Shown: positions 27,958-36,832, counted from the first letter of the stretch. The stretch: 64,000 nt of DNA from Paenibacillus sp. FSL R7-0273 (GCF_000758625.1 NZ_CP009283.1:5219501-5283500); one strand, 5' to 3'. Numbers and translations: made by a program. Notes: generated from the sequence alone by a model not told the origin.

Positions 27958-28246
27958 AAGGAAATATTCAAGCTGTGAACCCTGTTTTATGTGCTCCGGG
28001 GCGATGGTCTGGTCCCAGCTTGGACGGCTCGTGTATGCTGCCAGTGATATCGATCTATGTAATCTTTTAGACGAGCAGGGAAGTAATGCTTCTCATATTG
28101 TATTCGAACACTCTTATCATAAACCTGAAGTTACAAGTGGCATATTGCGGGAAGAAAGCCTTAATATATTGTCCGGCTATTTCCCGCATAATAAAAAGGG
28201 CCAATGCTCCTGCATAAAGGGAATGGTTTACAAATGTCGAATCTAG
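27953..28246 (+). pseudogene. Nucleoside deaminase remnant lacking the N-terminal half
   Basis: From about 27953 the frame encodes YSSCEPCFMCSGAMVWSQLG and RLVYAASDIDL, the C-terminal zinc-binding half (PCxxC) of cytidine/guanine-type deaminases. The family's H-A-E motif with the third zinc ligand and catalytic glutamate should lie about 30 residues earlier but is missing; upstream sequence in this frame is the out-of-frame end of merR. The remaining 97 residues run to a normal stop. It is therefore a 5'-deleted gene joined to merR, probably non-functional. Confidence 0.75.
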
Positions 28247-28277
28247 TCACTATGACAATTCAAGGAGTGTATCCATT

Positions 28278-29834
28278 TTGCGTAAACTGTTCAAACTTCA
28301 ACTAATCACTGTTCTTGCTTTCCTGCTAAGCCTCGTTTCTGTTCCAGCTGCGTTTGCAGAGACTTCTCTTATCTCAGACAAAAACCTGGAACAAGCGATT
28401 CGAGCCGAACTAGAGAAACCGGCCGGCCCCATTACCAAAGAAGATCTACAGACTATAACGTCGCTCTATCCCAATGATCCTAAGAAGAAAATTAACAGTT
28501 TAAACGGACTGGAGCATGCTGTTAATTTAGAGAGCTTAATGCTCCCGGGGCTTGGCATCACCAATATTGAGCCGCTTAAAAAGCTGCATAAAATTACCTT
28601 TCTGGCTCTGAATGACAATCAGCTCTCTCAAATGGAGCCGCTGCAAGAGCTATCCCAATTGAAACAGCTTATTATCGATTCTAATAACATACAGAAGCTT
28701 GATGCACTAGCGGGATTAACCAATCTAACGGACTTGTTAATCGGCCACAATCAGCTTAAGGACCTCTCACCGGTTCAATCCCTAGTCAATCTGAATTGGC
28801 TGAGCGTAAACGATAACCAAATCCAGTCTCTTGAACCGTTAAGAGATCACCCGGAACTAGAACATTTATACTTTGAGAATAATAGGGTCCAAGATATTAG
28901 CGTCTTAACAAGTCTTCCGAAGCTTAAAGAGGTTTCACTCAGCAATAATCCTTTGAATACGAATGCAGAGAAAATCCTGGCCGAGCTCGCTGCCAAAGGT
29001 GTCAAAGTGCTTGAACAAGCTGATGACGAACCAGCACCATCTTCAGATCCTGACGAAATCATGGTGGTGTTGAATAGTGAGGTCGTTAAGTTCCAAGTCC
29101 CGCCCATCCAGCAAAACGGATCTGTACTGGTTCCGTTCCGCGCTCTTTTCGAAGCAATGGGTCTGAAAGTGGACTGGGATCCAAAAACACAAACCATCAA
29201 GGGAAGTAAACCAGGTACTCTTATCAAGCTTACAGTAGGTTCAACTACTGCTGAGATTAATGGCAATCAGAAAAAACTGACAGTAGCCCCCTCTATCATC
29301 AATAGCAGCACTTACGTTCCATTACGTTTTATCGGCGAAGCAGTGGGTGCGAAGGTGAACTGGCTGGCGGACATTCAAGCAGTCATCATTTATACGAAGC
29401 AGCCATTTGCGACCAAAGATAAGAAAGTCCAAGTTACAGGCTACGGCGACTGGAGGGACGTAACATCTTCAATTGAGAATACAGGAGATCACCAGCTTAT
29501 CTTAAGCTTACCAGAGAAAAGCACGATTCTTATTCAACATTATAGTATGAGTGATTTAGATATGAACTTCGAACAATATGTTAGCTCGTACAAAAAAGAT
29601 ATATCGGACCAATATGCTGTGGAAATCACTGAGCAGTCTGTGAAGGTCGGGAAAATCGAAGCGAAGCAGTTGACCTATAGCTTAAGCGAGAACAATGAAA
29701 CGATCGAAATTCAAATGATTCTATTTGAGCAAAACAATGAAATCTATAGCCTATTGTCTGTTTTTCCACCTCAGGCCAACAAACAAGCCAACGCCGTATT
29801 TAACGAATTATTAAAAAGTATACAATTGAACTAA
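28278..29834 (+). CDS. Secreted leucine-rich-repeat protein with copper amine oxidase stalk domain
   Basis: A 518-residue exported protein starting at TTG 28278, with AAGGAGTG upstream. The signal peptide is about 1-27 (ending AAFAE). Residues 75-230 form internalin-like leucine-rich repeats of 21-22 residues, for example NLTDLLIGHNQLKDLSPVQS. Residues 265-375 form a copper amine oxidase N-terminal (stalk) domain: VVLNSEVVKFQVPPI, GSVLVPFRALFEAMGLKVDW and STYVPLRFIGEAVGAKV. This domain is common in Paenibacillus cell-surface proteins. The last 140 residues form an unrecognised globular domain. A role in surface or protein binding is likely; the partner is unknown. It stands alone between the deaminase remnant and the IS630 region. 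Confidence 0.88.
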   Translation: MRKLFKLQLITVLAFLLSLVSVPAAFAETSLISDKNLEQAIRAELEKPAGPITKEDLQTITSLYPNDPKKKINSLNGLEHAVNLESLMLPGLGITNIEPLKKLHKITFLALNDNQLSQMEPLQELSQLKQLIIDSNNIQKLDALAGLTNLTDLLIGHNQLKDLSPVQSLVNLNWLSVNDNQIQSLEPLRDHPELEHLYFENNRVQDISVLTSLPKLKEVSLSNNPLNTNAEKILAELAAKGVKVLEQADDEPAPSSDPDEIMVVLNSEVVKFQVPPIQQNGSVLVPFRALFEAMGLKVDWDPKTQTIKGSKPGTLIKLTVGSTTAEINGNQKKLTVAPSIINSSTYVPLRFIGEAVGAKVNWLADIQAVIIYTKQPFATKDKKVQVTGYGDWRDVTSSIENTGDHQLILSLPEKSTILIQHYSMSDLDMNFEQYVSSYKKDISDQYAVEITEQSVKVGKIEAKQLTYSLSENNETIEIQMILFEQNNEIYSLLSVFPPQANKQANAVFNELLKSIQLN

Positions 29835-30163
29835 ACAGATTGGACTGAAGATTTTTCTGTTCTGGGATTCACCGTGACTCCTCCCTTAACTAAGCTGTAT
29901 TATACAAATGAATTCTCATAAATAGAATCTATTAACTATCATAAAATGAGAGACTAATAAATAAAAATAACCACCCCTGTACACTTTAGTGTACAAGAGG
30001 TGGTTATTTTGTTCTTAATTAGCGTGAAGGCTTACCGGTTACATTTAAAATTAATGACACTTCTTCAACCCCATTATAAAATCGTATGATTTATGTATAT
30101 TTCCTCTCCAAATTTCACAACACTGGAATCGGGGTAAGCTGAAGTATATCTCCTTCAAACTAA
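29835..30163. other. AT-rich intergenic region with one strong hairpin, no supported gene
   Basis: Apart from the terminator at 29966-30010 I see no gene. On the minus strand a short open tail (30025-30090) reads RFYNGVEEVSLILNVTGKPS and ends with a stop. It might be the remains of a secreted beta-sandwich protein cut off by the neighbouring IS630 element, but it is too short to name. Confidence 0.5.
29966..30010. terminator. Strong bidirectional terminator
   Basis: AATAACCACC pairs with GGTGGTTATT and the inner TGTACAC with GTGTACA around a TTTA loop. T-rich ends are found on both strands. It lies 130 bases after the LRR protein gene. Confidence 0.85.
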
Positions 30164-31115
30164 ATAAGTTGAACAAAAGATTAGAACCGTACACACAGTC
30201 GACAGTCGATCAATAACCTCATGAGTAGAACGGTTTAGTCGCCGCATAAATTCGCGGACATGAGTATGAATCGTATAATTCAGGGCTATATGGAGGTAAA
30301 TAGACAAAGATTAGACGAGGGTGCTCCTCTAAGAAGGACTGAATGGGACTTCGCATGATGAATACGGGCATTGTCCAGAATCATGACAATTTCACCTTTG
30401 GGATAGGTTTGAGTACACGTTTTAGAAAGAATTCGAAGGTTATCATATCGTAATTTTCGGCTTCATGACAAAGAATCTGTCCCGGATCATGGATTCATCT
30501 TCGAACAAAAGGTGATCGATTTCGTTATTCAGGACTTTTTTTAAAGCAGGGAAAGTCTCTTCTTTAAATACTCTCTGTTTATCTAGATCTGCCCGAGCAA
30601 GCGTATAGGTTGGCTTTGTATAGCTAAACCCGAGGCAATGAAGGACTTTGGAAGCCCCGCGTAGTGTAAAGCTCTGACCAAATTCGCGCTGAATATAATG
30701 GACGACCAGACGTAACGTCCAATTATATTGAGCCTCAAATCCAACATCAACAGGTTGCTTGGTGGAGATCGTTTGAGCCAACGCTTTTTCTTGTTCCAGA
30801 TTCAGTTTGTGAGGTCTTCCTGAGGAATAACTTGGGACCAACCCTTCGATTCCATGTTGCTTAAAAGCCTGGATATACCGCTCGATCGTTTGTCGGTTTC
30901 GTTTGACAACAGCACAAATATCTTTCGTTTTTACTCCTTCTAAATGAAGGCAAACAGCTTGATATCGTTCATATAGTCGTTTGTTTTTGGTCTTTCGCAT
31001 TGCTTCTATTAGAGATTCAATTTCTGTTTTTCGGGTTTTCATTGACCTCACCTCTTTAGTTTCGGTCTAAACTATTTACCCAATTATTTCTTGTTTGATA
31101 ATTTAATTCAACTTA
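30164..31115 (-). mobile_element. Degenerate IS630-family insertion sequence
   Basis: The element runs between short inverted ends: ATAAGTTGAA at the left (30164) and its complement TTCAACTTAT at the right (ends 31115). AT-rich TA-containing flanks fit IS630 target preference. Inside is one transposase gene broken by several frameshifts and an internal deletion, for a length of about 950 bases. A second, partial copy of its right end lies at about 32049-32308. Confidence 0.8.
30180..31042 (-). pseudogene. IS630-family transposase, frameshifted
   Basis: From ATG 31042 (AGAGGTGA upstream) an intact 199-residue part carries the N-terminal helix-turn-helix (KTKDICAVVKRNRQTIERYI) and the first DDE aspartate region (LLFEDESMIRD), with QPVDVGFEAQYNWTLRLVVH between. 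After 30443 the frame breaks. In other frames YPKGEIVMILDNARIHHAKS gives the second catalytic aspartate, and FLEEHPRLIFVYLPPYSPEL follows after another shift. The segment with the catalytic glutamate is missing. At least two frameshifts plus a deletion make it inactive. Confidence 0.85.
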
Positions 31116-31231
31116 TATATATTGTATTACACTGGAATGCTTCTTCGAAAATTTATTCTCTGACCTTTACATTACCTATTAATTCTTCATAAAATTCGAT
31201 TTTTATCAGAAATATAATTACAAACAACCAC

Positions 31232-31257
31232 GAAAAAGGAGTACTCCTTTTTAGGAG
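31232..31257 (-). terminator. Candidate terminator of the orphan secreted protein gene
   Basis: On the minus strand CTCCTAAAAAGGAG forms a short hairpin and TACTCCTTTTTC follows. The symmetric sequence AAAAAGGAGTACTCCTTTTT overlaps it. It lies about 50 bases after the stop. Confidence 0.5.
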
Positions 31258-31305
31258 CCCCCTTTTTTATTTATCTGTTATCACTCACAATTTTTTATGT
31301 ATTAC

Positions 31306-31842
31306 TTAAAATTGTCTGGCACTTACATTGACATCAAGTTGATGCCCTGTAGTACTGTAAATGTAAACAGAATACGAAGCATTCAAGCCGACTCCCAGCA
31401 TATCTTCAGAACGAATTGTCTTCTGTCCCCCTGCTTCGACAGTTTGATCTGTAATAATTTGTCCGTTAATCTTGACTTGAAATTGAACTGGATAATTGCT
31501 ATTATTCAACGTCCAAATATTCAAATGCACTCCATCAGAAGGTGTGCAAGTGAACGAATCATTGAAAGCTCCACCAATGTGACGAACAGGAACGATCTTA
31601 TAAGCCTCCGAGAAAAGTGAAATCTCAGGTTCATCAAATTCAATATCTTCTCCAACCAGAATTTTAGTTCCTGGGCCTTCGAGAATATTATTTTTAAAAG
31701 TATAAACATTTGCTGGAACAGCTTCAGTAACGGCAGATACTTCAGGTGTCAGAGAATTCTGCGGAAGCGATGTATCCGCAAAACCTGCTGTTGGTGCAAA
31801 AAGCAGAGAAGCTGCCAAACCTAATCCAACCAATTTAAACAA
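31306..31842 (-). CDS. Hypothetical secreted protein between two IS630 copies
   Basis: A 178-residue protein starting at TTG 31842, with AGGAGG eight bases upstream. A signal peptide (about 1-22, ending AGFAD) is clear. The mature part has a linker (25-80) and a predicted beta-rich domain (about 85-178) with VHLNIWTLNNSNYPVQFQVK and SYSVYIYSTTGHQLDVNVSA. I do not recognise a family; the alternating pattern resembles small surface or bacteriocin-like beta-sandwich proteins. It is AT-rich relative to the window and is bracketed by the IS630 element and its partial copy, which suggests acquisition by transfer. Confidence 0.7.
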   Translation of the reverse strand: MFKLVGLGLAASLLFAPTAGFADTSLPQNSLTPEVSAVTEAVPANVYTFKNNILEGPGTKILVGEDIEFDEPEISLFSEAYKIVPVRHIGGAFNDSFTCTPSDGVHLNIWTLNNSNYPVQFQVKINGQIITDQTVEAGGQKTIRSEDMLGVGLNASYSVYIYSTTGHQLDVNVSARQF

Positions 31843-32048
31843 TTAAACTACCTCCTAATGTTTTATACAATTTGTTTTACGTAGTAATAATACCATTATT
31901 TTCTTTATTAGCAATATAGTATTTAACTACCATAATTAATAATGCATAAATACGCACATTAAAGGTTTTTTTGTATTTTTTTGTAATTTATTAAATATAA
32001 AAAGGGACTAATGCTTATTTCATCAGTCCCTTTAACGCTAATTGTTAT

Positions 32049-32308
32049 TATAAAAGCCTGGATATACCGATCGATCGTTTGTCGGTTTCGTTTGACAAAA
32101 GCACAAATATCTTTCGTTTTTACTCCTTCTAAATGAAGGCAAACAGCTTGATATCGTTCATATAGTCGTTTGTTTTTGGTCTTTCGCATTGCTTCTATTA
32201 GAGATTCGATTTCTGTTCCGGGTTTTCATTGACCTCACCTCTTTAGTTTCGGTCTAAACTATTTACCCAATTGTTTCTTGTTTGATAATTTAATTCAACT
32301 TATATAGT
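32049..32308 (-). mobile_element. Partial second copy of the IS630 right end
   Basis: About 260 bases are nearly identical to 30865-31125, differing at only a handful of positions. They include the transposase start (MRKTKNKRLYERYQAVCLHL) and the inverted end TTCAACTTATATA. The coding part stops after about 60 residues where unrelated sequence begins at 32046. The fragment lies in the same orientation as the larger copy, 0.9 kb away. Its outer end supplies the stop codon of the next gene on the minus strand. Confidence 0.85.
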
Positions 32309-32753
32309 TATGTTCTTCTCCATTTAAATCGAAATCTTTTGGGAACTTCAATATCCAAAGCAATATAATTAGTGATATTTGTATTATCAAGCATATAAAA
32401 GGAAAAAAAACCAACTCGATCACACCACTATCAAATTTCAACTCAACAAAATTACCTCTGTTACCACTACTTCCTTTGTCATTACTAAGAAAAACTAGAA
32501 AGCTAATACTAGGAATAGTACTTTTGCAAATCCAAAGCAGATTATATTTATTTTTCTTCCTTGCTAAAGACATCCTAGATGTTACATATAGTAAAATCAC
32601 TGGAATTAAATAAACAATAAACAATTGATGTATTACATCTTGCTCCCACTTTCCTACTTTTATCTTCAAAGCATTAATAACAATTATATGTACTAACACT
32701 ACAAACATCACTTGGAATACCGCTCTCATTTTACTATTAGTCTTATCTTTCAA
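32295..32753 (-). CDS. Hypothetical four-helix membrane protein, C-terminus fused to IS end
   Basis: A 152-residue protein starting at TTG 32753 (AAAGG six bases upstream). It has about four hydrophobic helices (AVFQVMFVVLVHIIVINAL, LFIVYLIPVILLYVTS, SIPSISFLVFL-like, and FFPFICLIIQISLIILLWIL). I recognise no family. The last codons and the stop (TATATAAGTTGA on the coding strand) come from the inverted end of the IS630 fragment. The original protein may therefore have been longer and been truncated by the insertion. It starts directly after the sigma-factor fragment. Confidence 0.6.
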   Translation of the reverse strand: MKDKTNSKMRAVFQVMFVVLVHIIVINALKIKVGKWEQDVIHQLFIVYLIPVILLYVTSRMSLARKKNKYNLLWICKSTIPSISFLVFLSNDKGSSGNRGNFVELKFDSGVIELVFFPFICLIIQISLIILLWILKFPKDFDLNGEEHNYIS

Positions 32754-32768
32754 TTTCTACCTTTGATC

Positions 32769-32862
32769 AGGAGGTAACTCTCAATCGCCTTGATCAAACT
32801 GATGGTACCGATGGAGATCAGGTCCTTCATATCTTCGCCGTTGTTGTCGAATTTTTTGATGA
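32769..32862 (-). pseudogene. Fragment of a sporulation sigma factor (SigK/SigE-like region 2)
   Basis: About 31 codons on the minus strand read FIKKFDNNGEDMKDLISIGT followed by ISLIKAIESYL. This matches conserved region 2 of SigK/SigE-type sporulation sigma factors (typically HIVKKFDNTGEDxxDLISIG, then TIGLIKAIESY). Neither the upstream nor the downstream parts of the sigma factor are present, so it is a relic. It lies between the orphan membrane protein gene and a terminator, at the edge of the IS-rich zone. Confidence 0.7.
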
Positions 32863-32892
32863 AGAAATGAATTGGGGCGGCTGGATGGTCAT

Positions 32893-32930
32893 AAACAAAG
32901 CAGCCGACGGTGTGATCGGCTGCTTTGTTT
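32893..32930. terminator. Bidirectional terminator, GCAGCCGA-type
   Basis: AAACAAAGCAGCCGA and its exact complement enclose an 8-base loop, with T-rich ends on both strands. The core AAGCAGCCGA recurs in terminators at 48259 and 50102. Confidence 0.85.
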
Positions 32931-32994
32931 CATTGGTCGGGATTGAAATTTGAAATGATTAGGAGTATTGTGTGACTCAAGAAGGGGGGATACG

Positions 32995-33222
32995 ATGCCG
33001 CCTAATTTCAATGTAATTTCCGCAGTAATTACAATATTCCTCGTGCTTTGGACAGGAACTGCGTTGTTCGCCACTATTAGGCCAAGAACGTTTTGGAGTA
33101 TAACTCAAGGTTGGAAGGCAACCCGGGAACCTTCATGCGCTTATTTTATATTCACTCGAATTGGAACAGCAATATTCGCATTCATTGGCCTTGTATTGTT
33201 ACTCCAACCCTATTTACATTGA
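32995..33222 (+). CDS. Small two-helix membrane protein (DUF6199-like)
   Basis: A 75-residue protein from ATG 32995, preceded by AAGGGGGG. It has two hydrophobic helices (about 6-26, VISAVITIFLVLWTGTALF, and 53-72, TAIFAFIGLVLLL) separated by a charged loop with RPRTFWSITQGWKATREPS and a following FTRIG. The loop-TRxG pattern recalls DUF6199 proteins of Paenibacillus and Bacillus, judged from memory. A role in the membrane is unknown. A strong terminator follows. Confidence 0.65.
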   Translation: MPPNFNVISAVITIFLVLWTGTALFATIRPRTFWSITQGWKATREPSCAYFIFTRIGTAIFAFIGLVLLLQPYLH

Positions 33223-33260
33223 AAGCTTAAGCTGACGGAAACGTTAGTTTAAGAAACAAC

Positions 33261-33304
33261 AGCGGCAGCCCAAGACTTTATTTCCTGAGTCTTGGGCTGC
33301 CGCT
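33261..33304. terminator. Strong bidirectional terminator
   Basis: AGCGGCAGCCCAAGACT pairs exactly with AGTCTTGGGCTGCCGCT around a 10-base loop. It separates the small membrane protein from the convergent histidine kinase gene. Confidence 0.85.
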
Positions 33305-33338
33305 GCTTCGTTAAATGAATAGCTCTAATACTAGATTT

Positions 33339-35084
33339 TCACAAAACCCGCATAACAGGAACATCTATAATCACACTGGTCCCTTTACCCGCTGTACTTA
33401 TGAACGTTATCTCTCTGGCTTCACCGCCAAAAAACAAGCTCAGCCGCTTGTTGATATTCTCAACCCCGTAGCCGCTTCCCTGGTAGCCCGAATGCCGCTC
33501 CTCCCGCTCGCTTAGGCCGGCGCCGTCGTCTTCAACGGTAATCCGCAGCCTGTCCTGTTCAATCCGGCCTATAATGCGGATCGTTCCCCTGCGCTCTTCC
33601 GTCTCCATGATGCCATGCACAATCGCATTCTCCACCAGCGGCTGCAGGGTAATCTTGGGCAGCATGCAGCTAAGCGCATCGTCCTCTACGCTGATCTCCA
33701 GTTTAATCCTGTCTTTGTACCGGTTCTTCTGGATGTCCATATAGATGCTGCACAGCCTGACCTCGTCACCCACGCTCACAAAATCCTTGCCTTTATTCAG
33801 CACCAGCTTGTAATAATCCGACAGGGCGTGAATCACCCGCTGGATATTGTCCACCTCATCCTTCTGGGCCATCCAGTTCACCATATCCAGTGTGTTATAC
33901 AAAAAATGCGGATTGATCTGGGACTGCAGCGCCTTCAGCTCTGCCCCCTTCTTCTCCTGCCCCAGCCTGAACTGCTCCTCCATCAGCTCCTGCACACTGT
34001 TAATCATATAATTGTAGCTGGAGATCAGGTGGCCCAGCTCATCCGTGCGCGGCTCCAGGTCTAGCGTATTCAACCGCCCCTGCCGCACCTGACTCATCTT
34101 GTTCATCAGCAGGAAGATGCGCTGTGTAATTGATCTTGTAATCGGGAAAATAAATACAAAGATCAGCAGCCCGATCACGGCATAGATGCCCAGCATCTGG
34201 ACACGGATCTTCTGGATAATCGACATGGCGGCACTGGACGGAATCACCGATATCAGATACAGGCCCGTCGAATCTATCTGGTTGCCGCGGGCCAGGTAGG
34301 TGCCGCTCTCCAGATGAATCTCTGAATAGCTGGGTCCGCTGTTCAGCTTGCCCGGAAGGCGCATCTTCGCCAGCTCTTCTTCAGTTCCGCTGCTGGCAAC
34401 CAGCTCGCCGTCTGCTGTTTCCACGTAAACCAGCTGCCCGGGTACCGACTGCCGCAGCGCTCCGGTGATCTCCTCCAGGTCAATATTGATCATCACGAAG
34501 CCGACGGATTCCATATAATCATTCTCATTCCACAATGCCCGGCCCAGCGTCAGATACTTCTTCGGGGTCAGAAAGTTGAATTTGTCCTCGAAAATCAGCC
34601 AGGCGGACCTTCCTTTAGCAGCCAGAAAGGATTCCGTCCACTTTTGCCCCTGAACCTGGCTGAGCGGCCGGTACAGTGAGGTTTTGCCGGCGGTTACAAA
34701 TCCGTCGTTGATGAAATACATAATGTTGTTAAACTGCGAGTCTGACTCCAGAATTTGCGTATAGGAGGTAATCTCCTCGAACATCGAGAGCTGCTGCCAG
34801 ATTTCAAGTCGCTCGGGCTTCAGCGAGAAGATGGACGTAATCTTTTTATTGACCACAATCATGGAGGAAATCTCTTCAATATGCGACATCCGGCTGGTCA
34901 GCACGGACAAAGTCTGCTCATACGTCTGATTGTTGGCATAGCTTTGCCGGTCCAGCGCGTATTTGCGGATTTCATGCTGGGATACAAAAAAGGTAATGAT
35001 CAGCGGGATAATCCCGACCATGACGAACAGCAACATCAGCTTTTTGCGTATGGATAGATTGCGGAACGGGACAGTGATCCTCAT
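33339..35084 (-). CDS. Sensor histidine kinase, YesM type
   Basis: A 581-residue membrane kinase. One helix near the N-terminus (about 14-33) and a second (about 287-310) enclose an extracellular sensor domain (Cache-like). A HAMP segment follows (about 310-365), then the His_kinase motif NPHFLYNTLDMVNWMAQKDE (phospho-accepting His about 394). The HATPase domain shows VENAIVHGIM (N-box) and GYQGSGYGVENINKRLSLFF (G-box). It overlaps the response regulator gene by four bases (ATGA), so the two are translationally coupled. Such pairs in Paenibacillus typically control sugar or polysaccharide uptake operons; here the LplABC-type locus 10 kb away is a possible but unproven target. Confidence 0.9.
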   Translation of the reverse strand: MRITVPFRNLSIRKKLMLLFVMVGIIPLIITFFVSQHEIRKYALDRQSYANNQTYEQTLSVLTSRMSHIEEISSMIVVNKKITSIFSLKPERLEIWQQLSMFEEITSYTQILESDSQFNNIMYFINDGFVTAGKTSLYRPLSQVQGQKWTESFLAAKGRSAWLIFEDKFNFLTPKKYLTLGRALWNENDYMESVGFVMINIDLEEITGALRQSVPGQLVYVETADGELVASSGTEEELAKMRLPGKLNSGPSYSEIHLESGTYLARGNQIDSTGLYLISVIPSSAAMSIIQKIRVQMLGIYAVIGLLIFVFIFPITRSITQRIFLLMNKMSQVRQGRLNTLDLEPRTDELGHLISSYNYMINSVQELMEEQFRLGQEKKGAELKALQSQINPHFLYNTLDMVNWMAQKDEVDNIQRVIHALSDYYKLVLNKGKDFVSVGDEVRLCSIYMDIQKNRYKDRIKLEISVEDDALSCMLPKITLQPLVENAIVHGIMETEERRGTIRIIGRIEQDRLRITVEDDGAGLSEREERHSGYQGSGYGVENINKRLSLFFGGEAREITFISTAGKGTSVIIDVPVMRVL

Positions 35085-36595
35085 CGCAGCTTGAGCTTTC
35101 TGTATTCAACCGGCGTAACGGAGGTGCAGAGCCTGAATACCTTGGCAAAATAGCTCGGACTGGCAAAGCCGCACAGCTCCGAGATTGCGTTCATTTTATA
35201 ATGCTCATTCATGATCAGCTTCTTGGCCAGCTCAATCCGGTACTCCCTGATGTACTGGGTAATCGTCATCCCTGTCTCCTGCTTGAACAGCACATTCAGA
35301 TGAGCGGAGGACATAAACATATGCTGGCCGATTTCCGGCAGATCCAGCTCCGCCTTGCTGACATGGGCAGCTACATAATCCATCACGCTGATTACCGTAT
35401 GCGAGTACTCGGCTTCCTTGGCTTTTTCGGCACAATAGCTGCTACATATGGCCAACATATATTCCTTGAGCTCCGATAATGTATAGAACGCGGATATCCG
35501 GGTGTCGATGTCCTTCATCTCATAGACTCCGTCCATTCCGGCGAGCAGTGCCCCTTTCTCCTGCAGCATCGCCTTGCCCATAGAGGAGAATAACGAATAG
35601 ACCTGCTCACGCGGAGGACGCTCCTCCGACATCAGACGGTCACATAGCGCTTCAATCCATCCGGTCAGCTCACGCGGCTGGCTTTTCATCAGCATATAGA
35701 AGTCCACAAACAGCTGCGGGCTGATCCCTGCTGACGTACTCTCTGGTTCCGCATAAGGACTGAAACGGGCCTCCGGCTCATAGAAAAAGCAGTTAAGCGC
35801 TGTACGGGCATGCATATAGCTCTGGCTTACCTCAAAAATATCCGGCACCCTGCTGCCCGTTGCAATGCGGAGGCTGTCATGGGTTAAGAGCAGCTGCTTT
35901 GCCAGCGCATGGGTCCGTTCCAGCTTCACCCGGTTAAGCGGAAGCACGAATACCAGCTCTCCTTTGCCGGTAACGTTACCGACGGCCTGCACCCCCTGCC
36001 TGTGCCAGAAGGCATGCAGCTCCTCCAGCAGCTCCGGCTCACCGCCTGACTGCCCGCTACTAGACACAATCACACATACATATCCGGCGTTCACCGGAAA
36101 TCCGGCCTCCTCACCTTGCTTCAGGACCGCTTCGCGGCCGGCTGTACTTTCAATGAGCAGCTGTGCCAGCTTTTGCTGCTGCAGGTTTTTTTTGATGCTA
36201 AGCTCATCGGTCAGCCGCCTGCTCTTCTTCACAGACTCGATTGTTTTGGAGATGGCCTCCTTCAGGTCAGGAATTTTGATCGGCTTCTCTATATAATCGA
36301 CTGCGGCCAGCCGGATGGCGCTTTTCAGATATTCCACATCCAGATACCCGCTCATGAACAGCAGCTTGCAGTCCGGACACTGCTCCCCCAGCTTTTCGGC
36401 AAAAGCAATTCCGTTCAGCTTCGGCATCCGTATATCCGTCAGCACGATTTCCGGCTTATGCTGTGCAGCCAGCCGCAGCGCCTGTGCCCCGTCTCTCGCT
36501 TCGATAATCTGTTCAATGCCGTACTGGCTCCATTCCACCGCATCAATCAGCCCTTCTCTTGTATAATCATCATCATCTGCAATTAGCATCCGCAT
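35081..36595 (-). CDS. Response regulator with AraC-type output domain, YesN type
   Basis: A 504-residue regulator. The receiver domain (1-120) has the acidic pocket (LIADDDDYTREGL), the phosphorylated Asp in VLTDIRMPKLNG (about 55) and the conserved Lys in YIEKPIKIPDL. A long central region (about 130-400) is typical of YesN-like proteins. The C-terminal two-helix AraC DNA-binding domain (405-504) ends with MNAISELCGFASPSYFAKVF. It is the first gene of the two-component operon. A cre-like site lies about 40 bases upstream of its start, suggesting carbon catabolite control. Confidence 0.92.
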   Translation of the reverse strand: MRMLIADDDDYTREGLIDAVEWSQYGIEQIIEARDGAQALRLAAQHKPEIVLTDIRMPKLNGIAFAEKLGEQCPDCKLLFMSGYLDVEYLKSAIRLAAVDYIEKPIKIPDLKEAISKTIESVKKSRRLTDELSIKKNLQQQKLAQLLIESTAGREAVLKQGEEAGFPVNAGYVCVIVSSSGQSGGEPELLEELHAFWHRQGVQAVGNVTGKGELVFVLPLNRVKLERTHALAKQLLLTHDSLRIATGSRVPDIFEVSQSYMHARTALNCFFYEPEARFSPYAEPESTSAGISPQLFVDFYMLMKSQPRELTGWIEALCDRLMSEERPPREQVYSLFSSMGKAMLQEKGALLAGMDGVYEMKDIDTRISAFYTLSELKEYMLAICSSYCAEKAKEAEYSHTVISVMDYVAAHVSKAELDLPEIGQHMFMSSAHLNVLFKQETGMTITQYIREYRIELAKKLIMNEHYKMNAISELCGFASPSYFAKVFRLCTSVTPVEYRKLKLR

Positions 36596-36634
36596 CGGAA
36601 TGTTCTCCTTAATCGAGGGATTTCAAGTGATTCA

Positions 36635-36648
36635 TGTAAGCGCTTGTA
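36635..36648. promoter_or_regulatory. cre-like (CcpA) site upstream of the response regulator
   Basis: TGTAAGCGCTTGTA matches the consensus TGWAARCGYTWNCW except at one position. It lies about 40 bases upstream of the response regulator start. Carbon catabolite repression of the two-component system would fit a role in sugar uptake. Confidence 0.4.
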
Positions 36649-36776
36649 TAGCAATTCTAGTGTACTACAATTTATTTATGCATAAGCACATTAATTAGCT
36701 CCGGTCTGTAACGGCCTGCAAATTTACCAGAAATCTTGTTTTTTTGCTAGGCGGCCGGTTGAGATCGGACATATGT

Positions 36777-36818
36777 AAAAAAGAGCAGCCCTCCTCCCTG
36801 AAGAAGAATGGCTGCTCT
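36777..36818 (-). terminator. Rho-independent terminator of the ABC exporter operon
   Basis: On the minus strand AGAGCAGCC pairs with GGCTGCTCT and an inner purine/pyrimidine stem extends it. TTTTTT follows. It starts 15 bases after the stop of the downstream exporter gene. Confidence 0.85.
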
Positions 36819-36832
36819 CTATAGAGCTGTCT

